Assembly: GCA_018396565.1 (NCBI GenBank)
Contig: JAGTQO010000022.1
Span: 1-20,139, forward strand
Direction: 5' to 3'
Source of the DNA: Candidatus Bathyarchaeota archaeon
Lineage (GTDB): Archaea > Thermoproteota > Bathyarchaeia > 40CM-2-53-6 > RBG-13-38-9
Length of the DNA stretch: 20,139 bases
A program made the translations under genes and the position numbers. Under the pieces are notes generated by a model, which was not told the DNA's origin, ran no database searches, and was given only the letters and a program-made list of their open reading frames with translations. This document shows positions 14,008 to 20,139 of this stretch, one piece after another. Within the stretch, counting starts at the first letter, position 1, and every line of letters starts with the position of its first letter.

Positions 14008-15174
14008 ATGATGATCATGATCTCTGAGAGGGTAAGGAGCATCTATCCAAGCCTGACCCTTGGAATAACCGCTAAGGCCAAGGAGCTCAAGAGGAGAGGT
14101 GTGGATGTTACGAATCTGGGAGCTGGGGAACCTGACTTTCCAACATCCAACAACATCAAGGAAGCCGCGAAGAGGGCCATCGACAACAACTTCACCTACT
14201 ACACTCCAACCTCAGGCATAGAAGAGTTGAGGGAGGCGATAGCTGAGAAGCTCAGGAGATTCAACAACGTCAAGTACGAGCCTCAAGAGATAGTTCTCTC
14301 ATGCGGTGGGAAACATAGCCTGTACAATATTATGCAGGTCTTGCTGAATCCTGGGGATGAGACCCTGCTTCCTATACCGTACTGGGTCAGCTACCTGGAA
14401 CAGGTGAAGCTTGCAGGTGGAAGACCGGTCCTGATACCTGCAGGTGAGGATGGTAGGATCAATATCGATGCGATGAGGGGGTCGGTAACTGAGAAGACAA
14501 GGATGGTGATCTTGAATACACCATCAAACCCTGATGGGAAGGTGCTGAGTAGGAGGGAGTTGGAGGCCGTAGCCGATCTTGCTTTGGAGCACGGCCTATG
14601 GATAGTTTCAGACGAGGTCTATGAGGCTTTCGTCTATGATGGTCTAGAACATGTCAGCATCGCATCTTTGAGTGAGGAGGTTAAGGGAAGGACTGTGATC
14701 TCAAACTCCTTCTCCAAAACCTATTCAATGACAGGCTGGAGGATAGGTTACACGGCTGGGCCGGTTGAGGTGACGTCGGCTATAGGTAGGCTCCAAGACC
14801 ACATGACGAGTAACCCAACGAGCATATCGCAGATAGCTGCCCTAGAAGCCTTGAGGGGCCCCCAAGACTTTGTCGAAAGAATGGTTCAAGAGTTCAGCAA
14901 TAGGAGGAGGTTGATGGTATCTAGGCTCAGCGATATGGAGAATATTGAGTGTGAGATTCCTCAAGGAGCATTCTACACTTTTCCAAAAATAAAGGTTCCA
15001 GGCTTGTCATCTACGGATTTTGCTGAGAGGCTACTTAACGAGGCGAAGGTTGCAGTGATACCTGGACTAGCCTTCGGTAAAGATGGATACTTGAGGCTGA
15101 GCTATGCCACATCTATTCAGGAGATAGATAAGGGCATGGATAGGATGGAGAATTTCTGCAGAAGACTGCATTGA
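14008..15174 (+). CDS. PLP-dependent class I aminotransferase (aspartate/aromatic type)
   Basis: Transfers an amino group between an amino acid and a 2-oxo acid, making 2-oxo acids that IorAB could use. From the ATG at 14008 it has 388 residues, the usual size for subgroup I-gamma. Motifs, numbered from that start: NLGAGEPDF (36-44), the YYTPTSG turn (64-70), NTPSNPDG (170-177) with the PLP-contacting Asn, SDEVYEAF (201-208) with the ring-contacting Asp and Tyr, SFSKTYSMTGWRIGY (234-248) containing the Schiff-base lysine K237, and a substrate-carboxylate Arg near the C-terminus (YLRLSYA). The frame extends to a GTG at 13933, but those 25 extra residues do not resemble the family and TATA-like boxes lie within them; ATGs at 14011 and 14017 are also possible. 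Aspartate versus aromatic preference cannot be read from the sequence. Confidence 0.9.
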   Translation: MMIMISERVRSIYPSLTLGITAKAKELKRRGVDVTNLGAGEPDFPTSNNIKEAAKRAIDNNFTYYTPTSGIEELREAIAEKLRRFNNVKYEPQEIVLSCGGKHSLYNIMQVLLNPGDETLLPIPYWVSYLEQVKLAGGRPVLIPAGEDGRINIDAMRGSVTEKTRMVILNTPSNPDGKVLSRRELEAVADLALEHGLWIVSDEVYEAFVYDGLEHVSIASLSEEVKGRTVISNSFSKTYSMTGWRIGYTAGPVEVTSAIGRLQDHMTSNPTSISQIAALEALRGPQDFVERMVQEFSNRRRLMVSRLSDMENIECEIPQGAFYTFPKIKVPGLSSTDFAERLLNEAKVAVIPGLAFGKDGYLRLSYATSIQEIDKGMDRMENFCRRLH

Positions 15175-15189
15175 TTTGCTCTCAATTGA

Positions 15190-15780
15190 CTATTTGCTGG
15201 CGCTCCAGATTTTGTTGAACTCACTCTCATATGTTGAGGCGACTTCCACAGACCTTAAGATCAACATATTTTCATTATTCCTCTCCTCAGCACTTCTACT
15301 CCAGTTGTAACTCCCAGTTATCGTGATCAAACCGTCGATTACAGCTACTTTATTATGCATAAGTGCTGGATTTGTGTCGACTCTCACTTGAATACCAGCA
15401 TCTTTGAGTTTCCCATATTCACTGTACCCGGTCAAGTCATCCTTCTCAAAGACAACCTTGACGTCCACCCCGCGCCTCCTCGCATATATCAGAGCGTCGC
15501 CGACATCGTCCAGCGTGAAGCTGGTTACCATTATATGTATTGTATTGTTTGCCCTACCAAACCAGTAGATGAGTCTGGACTTGCAACCCCCTCCAGGAGA
15601 GAAACATACCTCGCAACTTATAGACGGCACCGCTTGGATAGGTTGGGATGCAATTCTTGCCTCAAACATTACCCCCGGACAGACTAGAAATCTTGTGAGG
15701 ATAACCCCAGAGATTACTCCAAGAATGAGTAGAGCCAAGATGATGGCTGATGATTTTTTACTTAACACCCTCTGAATCAA
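15190..15780 (-). CDS. Membrane-anchored single-HKD phospholipase D-like protein (Nuc-type nuclease family)
   Basis: 196 residues. An N-terminal hydrophobic helix (about 11-33) suggests a type II anchor or signal, placing the domain outside the cytoplasm. The catalytic motif is MHNKVAVIDG (141-150; H142, K144, D149), followed by ITGSYNWSRSAEERNNEN (154-171), the pattern of the Nuc endonuclease branch in which two chains each give one HKD motif to form the active site. The upstream CFSPGGGC (59-66) and SFTLDDVGDAL are also typical. Likely activity is phosphodiester cleavage (DNA/RNA) or, less likely, phospholipid. Cys34, Cys56, Cys59 and Cys66 could form disulfides. Start: TTG at 15780 directly after GGAGG, or GTG at 15768 with that SD 12 nt away. 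It converges on the aminotransferase, 15 bp apart. No partner in the window explains its role. Confidence 0.82.
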   Translation of the reverse strand: MIQRVLSKKSSAIILALLILGVISGVILTRFLVCPGVMFEARIASQPIQAVPSISCEVCFSPGGGCKSRLIYWFGRANNTIHIMVTSFTLDDVGDALIYARRRGVDVKVVFEKDDLTGYSEYGKLKDAGIQVRVDTNPALMHNKVAVIDGLITITGSYNWSRSAEERNNENMLILRSVEVASTYESEFNKIWSASK

Positions 15781-16048
15781 CCTCCATAAAACCTTTTACG
15801 GTGCAGCTTATAGAGGAAACGGTATACAGCTGTCTCACCTCTCCCCAAAATCCATTTCACTCAACCTTGCAAGGCAAGAATAACTTTCTTGATTCCAAGC
15901 ATATAATTCTCTTAGAGTAGGATACCCTTTCTCCAAATAGGCTGATCTTATTTAAATCCAGGTTCTAAGCGTCACCAATCTTCATGGTTGGAATTTGATG
16001 GTTGTCTCTTACCGAGTAAACTCCACCTAAAGATTCCTTTCGGCGTCT
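15781..16048. other. 268-bp non-coding gap between the PLD-like gene and the ABC exporter
   Basis: I see no gene here. CTATAAGC on the minus strand (about 15809-15816) is a likely TATA box for the PLD-like gene. CCTTGCAAGG (15865-15874) is a perfect 10-bp palindrome, followed at once by CAAGAA-TAACT-TTCTTG (15875-15891), a perfect 6-bp stem with a 5-nt loop. ATTTAAAT (15950-15957) is a strong symmetric TATA-like sequence with no open frame starting about 25 nt from it on either strand. The end of the exporter operon (16049) is not followed by a clear T-tract. Confidence 0.5.
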
Positions 16049-17167
16049 TCACATCGTCCTCTTCGAGAGTACAGTTGCAATTGGTAGAAGTATGATTGTG
16101 CTGATTGAGAGGATTAGGAGATTGGATGAGACAGCTTCGAGGCTTAGGCCTAGATATATTATCTTTCTGAGGGCGATGTTGCCGTATGTCCAGGGCAGCA
16201 TCTTCGATATGGCTTTACCTCCGGGGGCGAGAAACTCTGGTGAAGAGAATGATCCAGCCAACTGAAATAGGGGAAATGTCAGCGCTATCTCCAGAATGGT
16301 TAATGTTGATGAGCTTCTGATCCTTGATGAGAGTGTCAAGCCTATTGCCAACGTGAACATCGCCATCAATGACGTTGTCAAGTATACCAGGAGGATGTTT
16401 CCCCTCACCACCAGGCCTGTCAGGGTGAGTATGATTATCATGAGGGTTGTGCGTGCGCCGTTCAGCAGTAGTGTAGCAAACATCTTCCCAGCATATATTG
16501 AGAATATGTTTACAGGCGTGAGGATCAGCCTAGGGAATGTACCCCTCTCACGCTCCCTAGTTATCGCGTTTACAGCGTCGTCGAATGCCCCGAGTATCGT
16601 GATCATCCCCAACATGCCAGGTAGGATTGGGTCGCCGCTGAGGGGTCTGCCTGAGATTGGCCTTGATATTACTTCGAGGGAGGCTGCTCCACCTTGAATC
16701 TGATTTCCATAGTTTGAGGTCAGCTCACGTGTCTCGGTGATTGCAGCGCTGTATACTAGTAATGGTGTCGAGGTCTTGGAGTTGTCTGTCTGAACAATTA
16801 TGTAAGCCTCCCGGCCACTCATCAAGGTTTCCTCGAAGCCTTTAGGGATAATTATGGCGCCGACAGCTTCGCCTGACTCCACAGCGCGTACCGCTTGATC
16901 TTCATCATAGAAGATCTGGGTAACTTTAATGTCAGGTGAGGCTGTGAGTCCGTCGAGAAGCCGGCTGGATGAGGCTGAGCCGTCTAGGTCGGCTATCACT
17001 ACAGGAATATCGTAGCTCGTTGCACTAAATGATGAGGCTATGGCGACGAATATGGTCACCAGGAGTATTGGGAACATTATGGTGAGGGCTAGGGAGACGG
17101 GGTCTCGAGTCAGCTCTTTCACCTCCTTCAAGGCCACTGTTGAAGAGTCTTGAAGCAGCCGGCTCAT
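16049..17167 (-). CDS. ABC-2 type exporter permease, distal subunit
   Basis: Integral membrane subunit of an ABC exporter, 372 residues, with the ABC2_membrane_3 plan: a short cytoplasmic start, one membrane helix (about 27-50), a long extracytoplasmic domain (about 51-180, with the IPKGFEETLMSGREAYIIVQTDNS pattern), then about five membrane helices to the C-terminus (IVIPLL-type end). The stretch RERERGTFPRLILTPVN is the cytoplasmic coupling segment usual in these permeases. The ATG at 17167 overlaps the stop of the upstream permease by 4 nt, and the two are paralogous, so they probably form a heterodimer driven by the ATPase at 18372-19343. Related systems export drugs, lipids, Na+ or peptides; nothing in the sequence fixes the cargo. 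Confidence 0.88.
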   Translation of the reverse strand: MSRLLQDSSTVALKEVKELTRDPVSLALTIMFPILLVTIFVAIASSFSATSYDIPVVIADLDGSASSSRLLDGLTASPDIKVTQIFYDEDQAVRAVESGEAVGAIIIPKGFEETLMSGREAYIIVQTDNSKTSTPLLVYSAAITETRELTSNYGNQIQGGAASLEVISRPISGRPLSGDPILPGMLGMITILGAFDDAVNAITRERERGTFPRLILTPVNIFSIYAGKMFATLLLNGARTTLMIIILTLTGLVVRGNILLVYLTTSLMAMFTLAIGLTLSSRIRSSSTLTILEIALTFPLFQLAGSFSSPEFLAPGGKAISKMLPWTYGNIALRKIIYLGLSLEAVSSNLLILSISTIILLPIATVLSKRTM

Positions 17168-18315
17168 GTGACTAGTCTCTCCCTTGAAACCTTAAGGAGA
17201 AAATAGGATATCATGTAGAACAGGATTGTTGAGAATGCAATGATAGAGAGGGGTATGGGCATACTCAGTAGGGGCTGCCCTGCAAGAATTGTTCTTTTGA
17301 ACATCTCGATGCCGTAGGCCCAAGGCAGCAGGAACGATATGATCCTAGATATCCCCTGCAACATCTCCTTGTCAATTATGAATCCGCTGAAGGCGAATAG
17401 GAATAAGATGAGGAAGAACTCAATTATAATAACAGCTCTTACAGTCAGACCGAATGAGGATACTATGAATCCGAATCCTATGGTGAGGAGAGATATCAGG
17501 AGGGATATTGTAAGCAGGGTCGCGATCTCTGCTCTAGGCTGAGCGCCGTAAACATATATGGCCAAGCCTAGGACAGTAAACGTTCGAATAACATTGAGAA
17601 TAAGGATGTGTAGGGTCTTCCCCAACATCAAGGCTCCTAGGCTCAGAGGAGTTACCGATAGACGGGCATAGGTCCCTTCCTCATGTTCTCTGGACATTCC
17701 GCCAGCGACCTCGTAGAATGTTGCGAACACAACGACGAGGCTCAATATTATCGTCAGGCCTATTGAGAAGCCTCCAAAGACTGCGCCCCTCCTAATTATC
17801 TGAATCTGCCCCGACTGCATGTTCTGGGTCTGCTGTGTTCCAGAATATGTTCTTAAGTTTGTCAAAGTATTTGTTAGGGCTGAGGTTAAACGTTGACTTA
17901 TGAACGGCTCCGAATCATCCATATAAACTATCAATCTTCCAGTCTGGTTTCTAAGGAGATTATCTTGGAATCCTTTCGGCACAACTATAGCTGCGTAGAT
18001 TCTTCCTGTGCCGAGTGAGGATACGGCGCTGTCTACCATGAGGCCGTCCACCAGATTGTCGAAGTCTCCAGACCGAGCCAAAACCTCCCTCAACAAGGTC
18101 GATGTCCATGTCATGTCTTCGTCGACGAAGGCTATTGCAACCTTTGCTGTTGGGGAGAATCGGCTTGTCGCACTGCCGCTGGCGCCTCCTAAGGACGATG
18201 CGAAGAATAGGGGTAAGATCACGAGGGAGATCAGCATGGCAGTTCGGCTGCGCCTGAACTGCCTAAACTCGTTGGCTGCCACAGCCAAGAGGTCTCTGAG
18301 AGGTGTTAGACCCAA
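17164..18315 (-). CDS. ABC-2 type exporter permease, proximal subunit
   Basis: Second membrane subunit, 383 residues, with the same plan as its neighbour: an N-terminal cytoplasmic segment (AANEFRQFRRSRT), a helix (about 26-44), an extracytoplasmic domain (about 45-190, with VPKGFQDNLLRNQTGRLIVYMDDS), and a C-terminal block of about five helices. The coupling segment reads SREHEEGTYARLSVTPLS. The start is TTG at 18315; GGAGGA lies about 7 nt upstream on the minus strand, which supports it. It follows the ATPase gene by 56 bp and overlaps the next permease by 4 nt, forming a three-gene operon. Confidence 0.88.
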   Translation of the reverse strand: MGLTPLRDLLAVAANEFRQFRRSRTAMLISLVILPLFFASSLGGASGSATSRFSPTAKVAIAFVDEDMTWTSTLLREVLARSGDFDNLVDGLMVDSAVSSLGTGRIYAAIVVPKGFQDNLLRNQTGRLIVYMDDSEPFISQRLTSALTNTLTNLRTYSGTQQTQNMQSGQIQIIRRGAVFGGFSIGLTIILSLVVVFATFYEVAGGMSREHEEGTYARLSVTPLSLGALMLGKTLHILILNVIRTFTVLGLAIYVYGAQPRAEIATLLTISLLISLLTIGFGFIVSSFGLTVRAVIIIEFFLILFLFAFSGFIIDKEMLQGISRIISFLLPWAYGIEMFKRTILAGQPLLSMPIPLSIIAFSTILFYMISYFLLKVSRERLVT

Positions 18316-18371
18316 AAACTGTCCTCCAAAATCTGGTTGTTAATAAATTGATTGGGCTGGGGGATGCGACG

Positions 18372-19343
18372 CTATCCTTTCGCGGACATCTCGAGGAAAC
18401 GGTCGATCTCCTCTTCACCTCCAGTCAGGGATACGAAGGCCTCCTCGAGCGTAGGCTCGACCGGCCGTACGCTCCTAACTCTAGCGCCTGAGTTTATAAG
18501 GAGTTTAACTATTTCTTCAGAAATGTCTCCACCCCGCATACATGATACGCGGAGGATGGGATCCTCATAAGTGACTTTAGAGACATCGTCGTAGGCCTTT
18601 ATCTTATCTATTAGGCCAGACTGCAGGTTTGGTGTTTCAACTTCTATGACTGAGAGTTCGGAGATGCTGCGGGTTAGGTCGCTAGGCCTCCCTATCTGGA
18701 TCAGCCTACCTTCATAGATTATCCCTACTCGGTCACAGATCTTCTCAGGCTCCTCCATGATGTGAGTTGTCCAGACGACTGTTACACCTTGGTCGCACAA
18801 TTTTCTTGTGAACTCTCGGAGGGCGATCGCTGTCTGGGGGTCAAGTCCCGAGGTGACCTCGTCTAAAAAGAGGACCTTTGGATTATGTATCAGGGCTGCA
18901 ACGATCATCGACTTCTTGAACCATCCCGACGAGAGGCCCTTGACCTGCCTCGTCGCTTTATCGTTGAATTTGAATAGTTCGAATAGTTCTCTGATCCTAT
19001 CCTCAGCCTTGACCTTTGGGAGGCCGTATAACTTAGCAAGCAGCCTAAGGTTCTCCTCAACCGTCAGGTCCTTATAGAGCAGGACCCCATCTGAGACCAC
19101 ACCTATATTCCTCCTTACCTTCGCAGGCTCCGTCGCAACATCGTAGCCTGCGACTTTAGCTTGGCCTCTCGTCGGCTCTATCAGTGTGCAGAGCATACGT
19201 ACAGTCGTAGTCTTGCCTGCGCCGTTCGGCCCGAGTAGTCCGAAAAGTTCACCAGCCTCAACTTCCAAGTTGAGGTTGTCGACGGCTGTGAAGTGGCCGA
19301 AGACCTTGGTCAAACCTCTGGTCACTATGTCTAACTCAGACAT
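18372..19343 (-). CDS. ABC exporter ATP-binding protein (DrrA/CcmA-like), non-canonical signature
   Basis: ATPase of the exporter operon, 323 residues: an N-terminal nucleotide-binding domain (about 1-220) and a C-terminal extension (about 230-323, FVSLTGGEEE) as in drug-export ATPases of the DrrA group. Walker A GPNGAGKTT (38-46), Walker B VLFLDE (157-162) and H-loop H194 (WTTHIMEE) are intact. The ABC signature reads LSSGW (137-141) where LSGGx is expected, Walker B continues as DEVTSGLDP in place of DEPT, and the Q-loop region reads GVVSDGVLLY with no glutamine. The changes keep the key glycine and serine, so activity is probably retained. Start: ATG at 19343 with GAGGGTC about 8-14 nt upstream. 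First gene of the operon, divergent from the secreted protein at 19492. Confidence 0.9.
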   Translation of the reverse strand: MSELDIVTRGLTKVFGHFTAVDNLNLEVEAGELFGLLGPNGAGKTTTVRMLCTLIEPTRGQAKVAGYDVATEPAKVRRNIGVVSDGVLLYKDLTVEENLRLLAKLYGLPKVKAEDRIRELFELFKFNDKATRQVKGLSSGWFKKSMIVAALIHNPKVLFLDEVTSGLDPQTAIALREFTRKLCDQGVTVVWTTHIMEEPEKICDRVGIIYEGRLIQIGRPSDLTRSISELSVIEVETPNLQSGLIDKIKAYDDVSKVTYEDPILRVSCMRGGDISEEIVKLLINSGARVRSVRPVEPTLEEAFVSLTGGEEEIDRFLEMSAKG

Positions 19344-19491
19344 TTGGTAGGACCCTCAAACCTCTAATTCATAGAATATTCTTTGATAAGAACCGTTTGG
19401 TTTAGAGTTTTCTGATGCTCTACTGAATGGACCATATTAAAGAGTATGGATAACTTTTTTACCTTCCTTACTGTTGCAGAGTTGGTCTGGG
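19344..19491. promoter_or_regulatory. Divergent promoter region, ABC exporter / secreted COG1361-like protein
   Basis: AGAATATTCT (19373-19382) is a perfect 10-bp palindrome about 30-40 nt before the exporter ATPase start; it could be its TATA element, an operator, or both. On the plus strand ACCATATTAAAG (19431-19442) is a TATA-like box about 50-60 nt before the secreted-protein gene. The shared 148-bp region would allow joint control of exporter and surface protein. Confidence 0.35.
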
Positions 19492-20139
19492 ATGACTATG
19501 TTGAGGACCCGCACATACCTCCATATTATGGTAGCTCTAATCCTGACCCTCTCGAGCCCTCTAGAACAGCAAACCAATCCTGTTGGGGCTGTCGGGTATG
19601 CGAATGTCGTTGCAACATCAGTTTACTGGGGGTCCAACCCTCTCAATCCGTCGAATGTTCATCCAGGAGACACGAACGTTAGACTCTCAATAGTCCTTGC
19701 GAATGTTGGCGATGATGTGGCTCGTGGTGTGAATGCGACCCTATTCATTGGGCCTCCCTTGACATATACTTACTATCAGGATGGTGTTCAATATTCGACA
19801 TCGACGGTCTCTAAGATGGCTGGCGATATCGGTCCAGGCTCAAGTTTCACATTGGGATTCACTGTGAATGTTGATCCAAACGCGAAGGAGGGGATCTACA
19901 GGTACAATTTAGAAGTCTCATATAGGTCGGCGAGGGAGTTGCAGGAAGTTAAGAATGTGATGGTGATAGATGTTCCGGTCTGGAAGGCTGAAATTCGGGT
20001 GCAGAGCGTCCTCACCATGCCGACAAAGATCTATCCAGGAAGTAGGCAGGTTCAGATGAGAGTAGGGATTGTAAATTCAGGCCAGGGTGCAGCGAGAGAT
20101 TTGCAGCTTCGTATGGATTTGAAGCCCCCAACAGCTCTT
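19492..20139 (+). CDS. Secreted COG1361/CARDB-like (S-layer-type) surface protein, 3'-truncated by the window edge
   Basis: The frame stays open from 19492 to the last base, so 216 residues of a longer protein are visible. An N-terminal signal is evident (MTMLRTRTYLHIMVALILTLSSP), followed by two beta-sandwich-like units. The first opens with VVATSVYWGSNPLNPSNVHPGD and has TNVRLSIVLANVGDDVARGV; the second opens with AEIRVQSVLTMPTKIYPGS and has VQMRVGIVNSGQGAARDL. The repeated pattern of PGD/PGS, then NVGD/NSGQGAARDL, is typical of archaeal COG1361/CARDB-type extracellular proteins. Start choices are ATG at 19492, ATG at 19498 or TTG at 19474; none has a strong SD. In archaea such proteins often lie beside ABC-2 or MacB-like exporters, as here. 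Function is unknown; cell-surface or transport-accessory roles are likely. A 78-aa frame at 19446 in another phase is a shadow of this gene. Confidence 0.75.
   Translation, partial: MTMLRTRTYLHIMVALILTLSSPLEQQTNPVGAVGYANVVATSVYWGSNPLNPSNVHPGDTNVRLSIVLANVGDDVARGVNATLFIGPPLTYTYYQDGVQYSTSTVSKMAGDIGPGSSFTLGFTVNVDPNAKEGIYRYNLEVSYRSARELQEVKNVMVIDVPVWKAEIRVQSVLTMPTKIYPGSRQVQMRVGIVNSGQGAARDLQLRMDLKPPTAL

Noticed and set aside
16296..16697. 133-aa plus-strand frame opposite the distal permease
   Set aside because: Antisense to a well-supported membrane protein; composition mirrors the hydrophobic codons of the real gene and no start signal is seen.
19446..19682. 78-aa plus-strand frame with many Cys/Trp residues
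   Set aside because: The other phase from 19492 gives a continuous, signal-bearing protein to the window end with clear CARDB-like repeats; the 78-aa frame lacks any family pattern and is its shadow.
1..20139. Defence, phage, transposon or CRISPR content
   Set aside because: I found no transposase, integrase, terminal inverted repeats, direct-repeat arrays, restriction enzymes or phage structural genes. The PLD-like protein alone is not evidence for a defence system because it is anchored and stands alone.

Overview
The window reads as part of an archaeal chromosome. The grounds are an indolepyruvate:ferredoxin oxidoreductase pair (IorA/IorB), TATA-like boxes about 25 nt before several starts with very short leaders, many apparent TTG starts, and a secreted COG1361-type surface protein. 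The content (amino-acid uptake plus ferredoxin-linked oxidation of 2-oxo acids, a UroD/MtaA-like protein, a Tat-exported binding protein) would suit an anaerobic peptide or amino-acid user such as Candidatus Bathyarchaeia. That placement is an inference from gene content; no rRNA or other marker is present. There is no tRNA, rRNA, CRISPR array, transposase or phage gene.

Layout. 1-480 (+): 3' part of a serine O-acetyltransferase (cysE). 619-3861: two PaaK-type aryl-CoA ligase paralogs (+) flanking a double-ACT-domain gene on the opposite strand. 3942-5379 (+): the two ATPases (livG, livF) of a branched-chain-type amino-acid importer. These meet tail to tail, 5 bp apart, with the permeases and binding protein (livM, livH, livJ; minus strand, 5385-8689). 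Behind livJ on the same strand lie iorB and iorA (8777-11258). 11337-12722 (+): a divergent aspartokinase. 12783-13901 (-): a UroD/MtaA-superfamily protein. 14008-15174 (+): a class I PLP aminotransferase. 15190-15780 (-): a membrane-anchored single-HKD (Nuc-like) PLD protein. 16049-19343 (-): an ABC-2 exporter of two permeases and one ATPase. 19492-end (+): the 5' part of a secreted COG1361/CARDB-like protein, divergent from the exporter.

How the genes may work together (inference). Amino acids enter through LivJHMGF, an aminotransferase makes 2-oxo acids, IorAB oxidises aromatic 2-oxo acids to aryl-acetyl-CoA with reduced ferredoxin, and the PaaK-type ligases interconvert aryl acids and their CoA thioesters, perhaps with the ACT protein sensing an amino acid. 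The same enzymes could run in the anabolic direction, as in methanogens that rebuild aromatic amino acids from aryl acetates. I see no defence system or clearly new molecular machine. The most unusual points are the importer split into two opposed transcription units, non-canonical signature motifs in two ABC ATPases, a UroD-like protein lacking the MtaA HxC motif, and the exporter/secreted-protein pair at the right edge.
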